A stretch of DNA of 41,930 nucleotides from Nitrosospira sp. Its GTDB lineage: Bacteria > Pseudomonadota > Gammaproteobacteria > Burkholderiales > Nitrosomonadaceae. Positions 19,172 through 27,034 of this stretch are shown piece by piece (positions within the stretch are counted from its first letter, which is position 1; each line of letters begins with the position of its first letter). A model generated the notes under the pieces. The model did not search any database. It was not told the DNA's origin and saw nothing but the letters and a program-made list of their open reading frames with translations. The stretch spans positions 1-41,930 of the forward strand of contig JAPLQS010000008.1 in assembly GCA_026399575.1 (NCBI GenBank). Direction: 5' to 3'. Position numbers and translations under genes: made by a program.

Positions 19172-20344
19172 TTACAACAGACGGCTTTTATCGCCACTGA
19201 CAAATCCGGCAAGAGGCTGGTGAATATTTTTGTCGAAGGCGATGACTTTGAACAGCTCTCCCATTTCGGCGGGGCTCACCAGCTTTTGCAACTGGTTTGC
19301 CAACGGCAGATAGACGCTGGTATTTACCGTCGGGGTTTGCGCCAGAATTTCAGTGATGCCGCAGTTGATGAGGAAATGCGCCTGGGTGGTATAGCCGCGC
19401 AATTCCAGTCCCGCATCGATTGCAACTTCGGTCAGGGCACTGAAATCCACGTGACTGGTAATGTCCTGTAAGCCCGGTAGATAGAACGGATCGTCGTGGG
19501 CATGGTGACGGTAATGGCACATAAGTGTTCCCTGATCGCGCTGCGGATGGTAGTACTCACTGTGGCCGAAACCGTAGTCGATCAGCACTATTGCGCCTTG
19601 CTGCAGAACGCCTGCGAGGCTGCGCATGAAACCGCGCGTGGTCAGACTGATTTCGCTGATGTAGTTTTTGCCGGGATCGACTCGGAGGTTGAGTGCGCGC
19701 GCCGCTGCGAAAAGCTCGCCATCAACCAGTGGCAGTTCTTTCCACTCGAACGCTGTGCCGTTCCACGTCACGCCGCGCTCGAATAAATCGCCATCGCGCC
19801 ACACCACCAGATGCACCGGCATGGCGTCGAGCACTTCATTGGCAAGCATCAGGCCGTTGAATCTGGTAGGCAAGTGCTCCAGCCAGTTAATTCGTGCTGA
19901 GAGATGCGGCGCATGCTTCTCGAATAATTCCCGTTGCCGCTGCCGCAGTTCTGCACTGACTTCCAGGATCAGATATTGCCCCGGCAGGTGCCCAAGTTTT
20001 TCCAGTTCCAGCAGCATATCAAGCGCGAGCTTGCCGCTACCCGCGCCGAACTCCAGGATGTTGCTGCCCTCATCACCCGTGAGTTCAAGCACTTGCGCCG
20101 CTTGACGCGCCACTGTTTTGCCGAACAGTGGAGAAATTTCCGGTGCGGTGACAAAGTCTCCGGTGCCACCAAACTTGGTTGCGCCGCCGCTGTAATAGCC
20201 CATGCCCGGTGCATATAGCACCAGTTCCATGTAACGCACAAACGAAATCCAGCCGCCGGCAGCGGTAATGTCAGCGCGGATCAACTCCTGCACGGCACGA
20301 CTATGCTGGAGCGCGGCTGCGTTCGGTATCGGTAGTGACGGCAT
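19172..20344 (-). CDS. MidA-like class I SAM-dependent methyltransferase (NDUFAF7 family)
   Basis: The 390-aa protein belongs to the DUF185/MidA family; mitochondrial NDUFAF7 methylates an arginine of a complex I subunit. It has the SAM-binding motif ILEFGAGSGKLALDML, the family stretch YMELVLYAPGMGYYSGG, FVTAPEISPLFG, and LANEVLDAMPVH. The bacterial substrate is not established, and complex I is a guess by analogy. The ATG at 20344 was chosen because it has GGAG upstream and the family-like start MPSLPIPNAAALQHSRAVQ; the frame is open 132 bp further into the divergent gene. It shares a 67-bp intergenic region with the pteridine reductase. Confidence 0.9.
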   Translation of the reverse strand: MPSLPIPNAAALQHSRAVQELIRADITAAGGWISFVRYMELVLYAPGMGYYSGGATKFGGTGDFVTAPEISPLFGKTVARQAAQVLELTGDEGSNILEFGAGSGKLALDMLLELEKLGHLPGQYLILEVSAELRQRQRELFEKHAPHLSARINWLEHLPTRFNGLMLANEVLDAMPVHLVVWRDGDLFERGVTWNGTAFEWKELPLVDGELFAAARALNLRVDPGKNYISEISLTTRGFMRSLAGVLQQGAIVLIDYGFGHSEYYHPQRDQGTLMCHYRHHAHDDPFYLPGLQDITSHVDFSALTEVAIDAGLELRGYTTQAHFLINCGITEILAQTPTVNTSVYLPLANQLQKLVSPAEMGELFKVIAFDKNIHQPLAGFVSGDKSRLL

Positions 20345-20411
20345 CGGCTCCGGAGTGCCTTTATGGTAAATTGTAGAAATTGCTGAATGTGCAAGTGTAG
20401 AGGAGATAGCG

Positions 20412-21152
20412 ATGCAAGGGAAAGTGGTACTCATCACCGCTGGAGCCAAACGGGTGGGTGCGGCCATCTGCCGCAAGCTGCACCTGCGCGGCGCGAACCT
20501 GATGCTGCACTACCGTTCTTCGCTGGAGGAAGCGCGGGGATTGCAGACTGAACTCAACCAGATCCGGCTCGGCTCGGTGGCATTGGTGCAGGCCGATCTA
20601 CTCGACATTACCCAGATGTCGAAGCTGGTTGACACAACCGTGCAGCAGTTCGGTCAACTGGATGCGCTGGTCAACAACGCTTCCAGCTTCTTCTCCACGC
20701 CACTGGGAGACGTCACCGAGGCAGCCTGGGACGATCTTGTCGGCAGCAATCTGAAAGCGCCGCTATTCCTGTCCCAGGCGGCAGCACCGCATCTCCGACA
20801 GCAGCGCGGTTGCATCGTCAATATCGTCGACATACATGCCGAGCGACCGCTTAAAAATTATGTCATCTACAGTGCCGCAAAAGGTGGATTGGCATCTCTT
20901 ACCCGCTCGCTGGCGCTGGAGCTTGCACCTGAAATCAGGGTGAATGGCGTTTCCCCGGGCCCCATTCTGTGGCCGGAGAATGATGAATGGGCAGATGTGG
21001 CAGTACGCCAGCATATCATCAGCAAGACGCTGCTCAAGCGCACGGGTGAGCCCGATGACATTGCCCGGACAGTGCTGTTCCTGATCGCCGATGCGCCTTA
21101 TATTACCGGCCAGATCATCGCCGTGGATGGTGGCCGCAGCGTGAATCTGTAA
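20412..21152 (+). CDS. Pteridine reductase (short-chain dehydrogenase)
   Basis: A 246-aa SDR enzyme that most resembles PTR1/FolM-type pteridine reductases, which reduce dihydrofolate or dihydromonapterin with NADPH. The cofactor motif is ITAGAKRVGAAICR; the Arg (TGxxxR-type) replaces the usual SDR glycine pattern and marks pteridine reductases. Next come LVNNASSFF, the catalytic YSAAK, and the C-terminal ITGQIIAVDGGRSVNL. A strong AGGAGA site precedes the ATG. Divergent from the MidA-like gene, an arrangement common in betaproteobacteria. A general SDR role cannot be excluded. Confidence 0.88.
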   Translation: MQGKVVLITAGAKRVGAAICRKLHLRGANLMLHYRSSLEEARGLQTELNQIRLGSVALVQADLLDITQMSKLVDTTVQQFGQLDALVNNASSFFSTPLGDVTEAAWDDLVGSNLKAPLFLSQAAAPHLRQQRGCIVNIVDIHAERPLKNYVIYSAAKGGLASLTRSLALELAPEIRVNGVSPGPILWPENDEWADVAVRQHIISKTLLKRTGEPDDIARTVLFLIADAPYITGQIIAVDGGRSVNL

Positions 21153-21268
21153 AGAGACCGCCATGAGCTCAAAAAATTTGCTGTTATCGGCAAAGGATCT
21201 TGCGCGCGACAGCCGGCATGCAATTTCTCGCATCGGCAGTTTGCTCTTTCTGCGGTTCGGTTTGATGG

Positions 21269-21274
21269 TAGTAT
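21269..21274 (+). promoter_or_regulatory. Candidate -10 box for rnpB
   Basis: TAGTAT matches five of six bases of the -10 consensus and ends 7 bp before the mature 5' end of the RNase P RNA, the expected distance for a transcript starting there. No clear -35 was found at 16-18 bp upstream. Confidence 0.5.
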
Positions 21275-21281
21275 CCCCATC

Positions 21282-21594
21282 GAAGCTGGCTAGACAGTCG
21301 CTGCCTGTTTTTCAGCAATGAAAAACGGGGAGAGGAAAGTCCGGGCTCCATAGAGCAGGATGCCGGTTAATGGCCGGCCGCTATAAGTCGCAAGACCCAA
21401 GGCGAGGAACAGGGCCACAGAGACGAGCGTATTAAGTTACGGTGAAACGCGGTAACCTCCATCCGGAGCAAGACCAAATAGGCAGGCTATGACGCTGCTC
21501 GCTGAGCCTGCGGGTAGGTTGCTTGAGCGTACGGGCAACCGTGCGCCTAGAGGAATGACTGTCCACGACAGAACCCGGCTTATCGGCCAGCTTC
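21282..21594 (+). ncRNA. rnpB: RNase P RNA component, bacterial class A
   Basis: This is the catalytic RNA that trims the 5' leader from pre-tRNA. The ends GAAGCTGGC (21282) and GGCCAGCTTC (to 21594) pair as helix P1. Conserved core blocks are in order: GGGGAGAGGAAAGTCCGGGC, then GGTGAAACGCGGTAACC, AGCAAGACCAAATAGG, AGAGGAATGACTGTCC and ACAGAACCCGGCTTA. The length of about 313 nt is slightly shorter than the E. coli RNA, partly because the P12 hairpin is short. It lies between the pteridine reductase and mraZ on the same strand. No strong terminator follows. Confidence 0.97.
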
Positions 21595-21866
21595 ATTTCA
21601 TTGTTGCAGGGACTTGTTCAGCGATCCCCTGACCACGTTGCTTTAATGGGGACTTACTCAGAGCTTTTCTCAAGCTTCACACCAGATTCACCTTCTTTAC
21701 CCCACTACTCCTCCAGTTTCGCCTGCAATACCTCACAAAGTGATAAGTTACATTCAGTTCTTCGTCTATCCCATTTATTTCTATAAGATATTTATTTGAA
21801 CCAGAAATCTTCTCCGGTTTCTTCTTTAAGTCTTTGTCGTATAAACAAAAACCCCTGATTTTTCAC
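21595..21866 (+). other. AT-rich non-coding region between rnpB and the dcw promoter
   Basis: These 272 bp contain no supportable gene. The open frame at 21601-21786 has low-complexity, serine-rich content and no ribosome-binding site. GC is visibly lower than in the flanks, especially around 21770-21860. A weak stem CAGGGA/TCCCCTG occurs just after rnpB without a U-tract. The region may hold the rnpB 3' end and upstream activating sequence for the dcw promoter, but nothing specific was recognised. Confidence 0.4.
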
Positions 21867-21895
21867 TTGACTAGCCCCCCTTTTTTAATTACAGT
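21867..21895 (+). promoter_or_regulatory. Promoter of the dcw cluster (Pmra)
   Basis: A -35 TTGACT (21867-21872, five of six consensus) is followed after 17 bp by a -10 TACAGT (21890-21895, four of six). Transcription would start near 21902, about 70 bp before mraZ. The -10 end touches the first MraZ box, which fits repression by MraZ. Confidence 0.6.
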
Positions 21896-21919
21896 GGGTG
21901 GAAGTGGGAAAAAGTGGGA
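21895..21919 (+). promoter_or_regulatory. Three MraZ boxes (TGGGN repeats)
   Basis: TGGGT (21895-21899), TGGGA (21905-21909) and TGGGA (21915-21919) repeat with an exact 10-bp period. This is the known DNA target of the MraZ regulator: direct TGGGN repeats separated by 5 bp upstream of its own gene. They overlap the -10 end and the predicted transcription start, so MraZ likely represses the whole cluster. Confidence 0.85.
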
Positions 21920-21973
21920 GAAAGTTCCGTGCTGAAAAGCGCTGGAATTCTCCCGGAAAATAAGGGGAACAAT

Positions 21974-22420
21974 ATGTTTCGCGGTGTTACGCCTATTAGT
22001 CTGGACAACAAGGGAAGGCTTGCGGTGCCCGCAAAGTATCGCGATGGACTGCTATCCTTTTGCGCCGGTCATCTGGTCGTTACCGCTGATCCTTCCAGGT
22101 GTTTGCTGGTCTATCCCCAGCCTGCATGGGAACCCATAGAGCAAAAACTCAACAGTCTTTCCAGTTTCAATCCCCAAAGCCGCAGTCTGCAACGTCTGCT
22201 GGTCGGCAATGCCAGCGATGTGGAGATGGATGGTGCCGGTCGCATTCTGGTGCCGCCGCCCTTGCGCCAGTTCGCTGGCCTGATCAAGGATGTGGTGCTG
22301 GTGGGGCAGGGTGCGAAATTCGAGTTGTGGGACGAGGAAAAATGGAATCTGCAAATCGAGAATGCCCTCGGATTCAAGGATAGCGGCATACCGCCAGAAC
22401 TCGACGGTTTCTCGCTCTGA
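21974..22420 (+). CDS. mraZ: Transcriptional regulator MraZ
   Basis: MraZ is a ring-forming regulator with two AbrB-like/SpoVT halves that binds upstream of its own gene and represses the dcw operon. The 148-aa protein begins MFRGVTPISLDNKGRLAVPAKYRD, the first DNA-binding half. The second half has VEMDGAGRILVPPPLRQFAGL. Length is typical. The ATG at 21974 was chosen because it has AAGGGG about 7 bases upstream and matches the family start; the frame is open 60 bp further. It is first of the cluster and ends 21 bp before rsmH. Confidence 0.97.
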   Translation: MFRGVTPISLDNKGRLAVPAKYRDGLLSFCAGHLVVTADPSRCLLVYPQPAWEPIEQKLNSLSSFNPQSRSLQRLLVGNASDVEMDGAGRILVPPPLRQFAGLIKDVVLVGQGAKFELWDEEKWNLQIENALGFKDSGIPPELDGFSL

Positions 22421-22441
22421 TATCGGGGTGATACCGCTTTC

Positions 22442-23383
22442 ATGCATACCACGGTGTTGCTGCAGGAAGCGGTGGATGCGCTGGCAGTCAAGCCGGACGG
22501 GGTTTACGTGGATGGCACTTTCGGTCGTGGCGGCCACAGTCGGCTGATCCTGGAGCGGCTGGGGGGAAGTGGCAGACTGATCGCGTTCGACAAGGACCCT
22601 GCTGCGGTAATGGCGGGGCAAGCCATCAAGGACGCGCGTTTTTGCATGGTGCATAGCGGATTCTCGCAGATGCAGCAGGTATTGCAGGAACTGGGTGTGG
22701 AGCGAGTGGATGGAGTATTGCTGGATCTGGGAGTGTCTTCGCCGCAACTTGAACAGGCACTGCGCGGATTCAGTTTTCGCTTTGAAGGACCACTCGACAT
22801 GCGCATGGACACCAGTCGGGGACAGACCGCGGCAGAATGGCTGGCCTCTGTTTCAGAAGCGCATTTGGGAGAGGTGATAAGAAATTATGGCGAAGAACGG
22901 TTTGCTAAACAGATTGCAAGAGCGATTGTTGCGGCAAGAGCGCAACAGCCTGTCGTTACCACACTTCAACTTGCCGAAATCGTGGCAGCGACCGTGCGTG
23001 CGCGCGGGCACCAGCGGGAAAACAAGCAGAATCCGGCGACACGCACCTTCCAGGCTATACGGATTTACCTCAATCAGGAGCTTGAAGAGTTGTCGCTGAC
23101 GCTGCCGCAATGCGTGGAGATATTGAATCCAGGCGGTCGGCTGGTGGTTATCAGCTTCCACTCGCTGGAGGATCGATCAGTGAAGCGTTTTATGCGTGAG
23201 GAGGCGAATCCTGACAGGCTTCCGCGAGGATTGCCATTGCGGGCAAAAGAAGTGCAGCAACTGACTTGTCAGAGATTGCGTCTGGTGGGCAAGGCGCTAC
23301 GACCGAGTGAGGAGGAAGTGGCTGCCAATCCACGGGCCAGAAGTGCAGTAATGCGGGTGGCGGAACGGATAAGCCCGGCATAG
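22442..23383 (+). CDS. rsmH: 16S rRNA m4C1402 N4-methyltransferase RsmH
   Basis: RsmH (MraW) uses SAM to methylate N4 of C1402 in the ribosomal P site. The 313-aa protein begins [33 protein letters not shown] in two conserved blocks: the VLLQEAV start and the SAM motif [10 protein letters not shown]. It also has [45 protein letters not shown] and ISFHSLEDR. It ends [13 protein letters not shown], the usual C-terminus. Second gene of the dcw cluster, 44 bp before ftsL. Confidence 0.97.
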   Translation: MHTTVLLQEAVDALAVKPDGVYVDGTFGRGGHSRLILERLGGSGRLIAFDKDPAAVMAGQAIKDARFCMVHSGFSQMQQVLQELGVERVDGVLLDLGVSSPQLEQALRGFSFRFEGPLDMRMDTSRGQTAAEWLASVSEAHLGEVIRNYGEERFAKQIARAIVAARAQQPVVTTLQLAEIVAATVRARGHQRENKQNPATRTFQAIRIYLNQELEELSLTLPQCVEILNPGGRLVVISFHSLEDRSVKRFMREEANPDRLPRGLPLRAKEVQQLTCQRLRLVGKALRPSEEEVAANPRARSAVMRVAERISPA

Positions 23384-23427
23384 CGGGAGTTGGAGACAGG
23401 AATGATCTTGGTTACCAAGAGGCGGAC

Positions 23428-23733
23428 ATGACCAGGCTGAATCTACTGCTGACGCTTATCCTCATCGCCTGCGCGCTGAGTGTTGTGACTTCACAGCATA
23501 ACGCGCGCAAGTTTTTTGTGGAGCTGGAGAAAGAACAGGAACTGGCGAGGCAGCTGGCGGTGGAATGGGGGCAGTTACAACTTGAACAAAGCACTTGGGC
23601 GATGCATGCGCGTGTTGAGAAAATTGCCAGCGGGCAGCTGCGTATGAGAGTGCCGGATGCAGCACGCGTTCGAATTGTTTCGCCGCTGAACGCGGTGAAT
23701 GCAAATGCCATTGCAGGAGCGCCCCGACCGTGA
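23428..23733 (+). CDS. ftsL: Cell division protein FtsL
   Basis: FtsL is a small bitopic inner-membrane protein that forms the FtsQLB complex and signals to FtsWI. The 101-aa protein has one membrane helix (about residues 5-22, LNLLLTLILIACALSVV) followed by a coiled coil (about 28-62, with HNARKFFVELEKEQELAR). Sequence conservation is low in this family; the call rests on size, topology and position between rsmH and ftsI. AAGAGG precedes the ATG. Its stop TGA shares one base with the ftsI ATG (TGATG), so the two are coupled. Confidence 0.93.
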   Translation: MTRLNLLLTLILIACALSVVTSQHNARKFFVELEKEQELARQLAVEWGQLQLEQSTWAMHARVEKIASGQLRMRVPDAARVRIVSPLNAVNANAIAGAPRP

Positions 23734-25454
23734 TGCCGGATTTCACACCGCGCAGCATCTTGCCCGCATGGCGCTCGCGCCTGCTGGTGGTGGTTTTGTT
23801 GCTGGGGTTGTTCGGGCTGGCGGGACGTGCTGTTTATTTGCAGGGAATGCACAACGGTTTTTTGCAGCAGAAGGGCGAGTCGCGTTACAGCCGCGTGATC
23901 GAAATGAGCGCACACCGCGGCATGATTACGGATCGTCATGGCGAGCCGCTCGCAATCAGTACGCCGGTGGAATCGGTGTGGGCGAGTCCGCAGGACATGG
24001 ATGCGACACCCACGCAGATAAAAAAACTGGCGAATCTGATCGGAATGGATGCTGCGGAAGTTCGTAAGCGCATCAGTGGACCGCAGCGTGATTTTGTCTA
24101 TCTGAAGCGGCATTTGCCGCCGGAAACTGCAGCCAAGGTGGTCGAACTCAACATGTCAGGCGTATTTCTTCGGCGGGAATTTCGCCGATATTACCCGGCG
24201 GGCGAGTTGACGGCGCACATGCTTGGTTTTACCGATGTGGATGACAACGGGCAGGAAGGAATTGAGCTGGCGTGGCAGGATGCGCTCGCCGGCCAGCCCG
24301 GCAGTCGGCGCGTCATCAAGGATCGCAAAGGACGTATTGTCGAAGATGTCGAGAGTATACGTGCACCCAGGCCAGGAAAAGACATAGCGCTGTCCATAGA
24401 CAGCAAAATCCAGTATCTCGCTTACCGCGAATTAAAACAGGCAGTGGAGGCAAGTAAGGCCAAGGCAGGCGGGATCGTGGTGCTGGATGCGCAGACCGGT
24501 GAGGTACTGGCGCTGGCCAATCTGCCGGTCTATAACCCCAACAACCGCGCGAAAATGAGCGGCGCACGCGCACGCAACCGCGCCTTGACCGATGTGTTCG
24601 AGCCAGGTTCAACCCTGAAACCGTTCACCGTGGCAGCGGCATTGGAGGCAGGCCGGATTGCGCCGGACACGATATTTCAGACGGCACCCGGCACCCTTAC
24701 CATAGGCAGGGCTACGATCCGCGACTCTCACAAGGAAGGCCCGTTGACGGTGGCGCAGGTGATCCAGAAATCCAGCAATGTCGGTTCCGCAAAGATTGCA
24801 TTGTCACTGCCATCGCAAACGCTATGGGAAATGCTGAGCCACTCCGGTTTCGGCGTATCCACCGGTTCTGGATTTCCCGGAGAAGTTACTGGCAGGCTGC
24901 GTCCCCACCACACCTGGCGTCCCATCGAACAAGCCACCATGTCGTATGGCCACGGTATTTCGGTGAGCTTGCTACAGTTGGCGCGTGCCTACACTCTGTT
25001 TTCTACAGAAGGCGAATTGAAGCCGATATCGCTGTTAAAGCTTGATGCACCAGTGGCGGGTGAGCGGGTGATTTCGCGTGCTACCGCTCTTGCTGTGAGC
25101 AGAATGCTGGAGATGGTGGTGAATCCCGGCGGTACCGGGCCACGCGCACAGATCAGTGGTTATCGGGTGGCAGGCAAGACCGGCACCGCACACAAGCTGG
25201 AAGGCAATGGTTATGCAAAAAACCGTTACATCTCCACGTTCGTCGGTTACGCACCCGCTTCCAATCCACGCTTGGTCATTGCAGTGATGCTGGATGAGCC
25301 ATCCGCCGGCCAATATTTTGGTGGTGTGGTGGCAGCTCCGGTATTCAGTCAGGTAATGGCTGGCGCCTTGCGCATATTGAGTGTTCCGTATGATGCGCCC
25401 ACCAATAATATCGTGTCATTTCCGGCAGCGCCTGAGTTGCGGGGTGATGTATGA
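23733..25454 (+). CDS. ftsI: Septal peptidoglycan transpeptidase FtsI (PBP3)
   Basis: FtsI cross-links septal peptidoglycan with FtsW. The 573-aa class B penicillin-binding protein has an N-terminal membrane anchor (about residues 10-30, RLLVVVLLLGLFGLAGRAV) and a pedestal domain with SAHRGMITDRHGEPLAIS. The transpeptidase domain carries the catalytic S293 in PGSTLKPF (SxxK), then QKSSNVGS (SxN), and GKTGTAHK (KTG). ATG at 23733 was chosen over the GTG one codon upstream; it forms TGATG with ftsL. Its stop overlaps the murE start by 4 bp. Confidence 0.97.
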   Translation: MPDFTPRSILPAWRSRLLVVVLLLGLFGLAGRAVYLQGMHNGFLQQKGESRYSRVIEMSAHRGMITDRHGEPLAISTPVESVWASPQDMDATPTQIKKLANLIGMDAAEVRKRISGPQRDFVYLKRHLPPETAAKVVELNMSGVFLRREFRRYYPAGELTAHMLGFTDVDDNGQEGIELAWQDALAGQPGSRRVIKDRKGRIVEDVESIRAPRPGKDIALSIDSKIQYLAYRELKQAVEASKAKAGGIVVLDAQTGEVLALANLPVYNPNNRAKMSGARARNRALTDVFEPGSTLKPFTVAAALEAGRIAPDTIFQTAPGTLTIGRATIRDSHKEGPLTVAQVIQKSSNVGSAKIALSLPSQTLWEMLSHSGFGVSTGSGFPGEVTGRLRPHHTWRPIEQATMSYGHGISVSLLQLARAYTLFSTEGELKPISLLKLDAPVAGERVISRATALAVSRMLEMVVNPGGTGPRAQISGYRVAGKTGTAHKLEGNGYAKNRYISTFVGYAPASNPRLVIAVMLDEPSAGQYFGGVVAAPVFSQVMAGALRILSVPYDAPTNNIVSFPAAPELRGDV

Positions 25455-27034
25455 ATACGGGATTCGGAATCTGGGATTTGCAGCCCAGGAAAAAATCAGA
25501 AACGCAGTTCGATGTTCATCTACTCGATGACCTCGGCATCAAGATTGACAATCTTGTCACCGACAGTCGCATGGTGAAGCCGGGAGACACGTTCCTCGCC
25601 TGTGTTGGCGATAAATTCGATGCCCGCGAATTCATTCCCCAAGCCATTGCTGCGGGAACAAACGCGGTGTTGTGGGAGCGGCATCGCGGCTTCTCATGGA
25701 GCCCGGCATGGCAAGTGCCCAATCTGCCGATAGCCGGGCTGCGCGTCAAGGCGGGAATGATTGCCAGCCAGGTATACGGCCAGCCATCGCAAAAATTGTG
25801 GCTCATCGGCATCACCGGAACCAATGGCAAGACATCGTGCAGCCATTGGATTGCCCAGGCCATGACAGCACTGGGTAGAAAAACTGCTGTCATCGGCACC
25901 CTGGGAAACGGTTTTCCCGGTGCACTCAAGTCCACCATCAATACCACGCCGGATGCAGTTCTGCTGCAGCAGGAAATGGCTGATTTTTTGCAGCATGGCG
26001 CTGGATGTGTGGCCATGGAAGTGTCATCACATGGAATTGAGCAAGAGCGCATCAACGGTACGACATTCGCGGTGGCGTTGTTCACCAATCTGTCGCGCGA
26101 CCATCTCGATTATCACGACAGCATGCAGGAATATGCCGCCGTGAAGGCGCGGCTGTTTCTGTGGCCCGGACTCAAATATGCGGTACTCAATCTGGATGAT
26201 GCGTTTGGTGTCGAACTGTCGCAGCGGCTTGCAGCCATGCCCACGCAGATTATTGGCTACGGATTTGAAGAATTAGGAATCGGTAACCGGGATTCGGAAA
26301 AAATCAGCGTTCTGCACGGGAGCAATCTCAAGTCAAGCATTGATGGTCTGGAGTTCGATGTCGAGTTCAGGAATGAACGAACAAAATTTAGAACCGAAGT
26401 AGTGGGCAGATTCAATGCCTCCAACTTGCTGGCAGTGCTGGCTGCTTTGCTGGCCAGCGGCGTCAAGCTGATCGATGCGGTGCAAGCTGTGCAGCAAGTG
26501 CGGCCGATAGCCGGCAGGATGGAGCGGTTGGGCGGCGGTGATCAACCGCTGGTGGTGGTGGATTATGCCCACACTCCGGATGCCCTGGAGAAGGTGTTGA
26601 CGACGCTGCGTGAAGTTCTTTGCAACCCCGACAACCAGCAGAAAGCAGAAGCCAAAAACTCGAAATTGATCTGTGTGTTCGGCTGCGGAGGTGAGCGTGA
26701 CCGCGGCAAGCGTCCGCTGCTGGGGAAGGTGGCGTCGCGATTAGCGGACGAAGTCATCATCACCAGTGACAATCCGCGCAGCGAAAATCCACGTGCCATC
26801 ATCGACGAAATCGCAGCGGCAGCGGACGCTAACTATCATATCGAGGAAGACCGGGCAGCGGCGATTTATCGGGCGCTACACGATGCGCGCCAGGGTGACG
26901 TGGTGCTGATCGCGGGCAAGGGGCATGAGATGTATCAGGAAATCGGCGGACACAGATTTCCGTTCAGCGACAGCGAAGTCGCACGCCAGGTATTGCAGGA
27001 TATGACCGCCCAGCAAGCGCGGGCGCAAAGATGA
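25451..27034 (+). CDS. murE: UDP-MurNAc-tripeptide synthetase MurE (meso-diaminopimelate-adding)
   Basis: MurE adds meso-diaminopimelate to UDP-MurNAc-L-Ala-D-Glu in the cytoplasm. The 527-aa protein has LVTDSRMVKPGDTF, the P-loop ITGTNGKT (K127), AMEVSSHG, FTNLSRDHLDYH, VVDYAHTPDALE and the DAP-selecting DNPR motif (440-443, TSDNPRSENPR). It is about 30 residues longer than E. coli MurE. The excess includes the N-terminus (MNTGFGIWDLQPRKKSETQ), a loop ELGIGNRDSEKIS and a loop NPDNQQKAEAKNS. Their DNA resembles short repeats, and the first two share the 12-mer GGAAAAAATCAG. ATGA overlaps join it to ftsI and murF. Confidence 0.97.
   Translation: MNTGFGIWDLQPRKKSETQFDVHLLDDLGIKIDNLVTDSRMVKPGDTFLACVGDKFDAREFIPQAIAAGTNAVLWERHRGFSWSPAWQVPNLPIAGLRVKAGMIASQVYGQPSQKLWLIGITGTNGKTSCSHWIAQAMTALGRKTAVIGTLGNGFPGALKSTINTTPDAVLLQQEMADFLQHGAGCVAMEVSSHGIEQERINGTTFAVALFTNLSRDHLDYHDSMQEYAAVKARLFLWPGLKYAVLNLDDAFGVELSQRLAAMPTQIIGYGFEELGIGNRDSEKISVLHGSNLKSSIDGLEFDVEFRNERTKFRTEVVGRFNASNLLAVLAALLASGVKLIDAVQAVQQVRPIAGRMERLGGGDQPLVVVDYAHTPDALEKVLTTLREVLCNPDNQQKAEAKNSKLICVFGCGGERDRGKRPLLGKVASRLADEVIITSDNPRSENPRAIIDEIAAAADANYHIEEDRAAAIYRALHDARQGDVVLIAGKGHEMYQEIGGHRFPFSDSEVARQVLQDMTAQQARAQR

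Noticed and set aside
21595-21640. Intrinsic terminator after rnpB
   Set aside because: CAGGGA/TCCCCTG can pair only imperfectly and no U-run follows.
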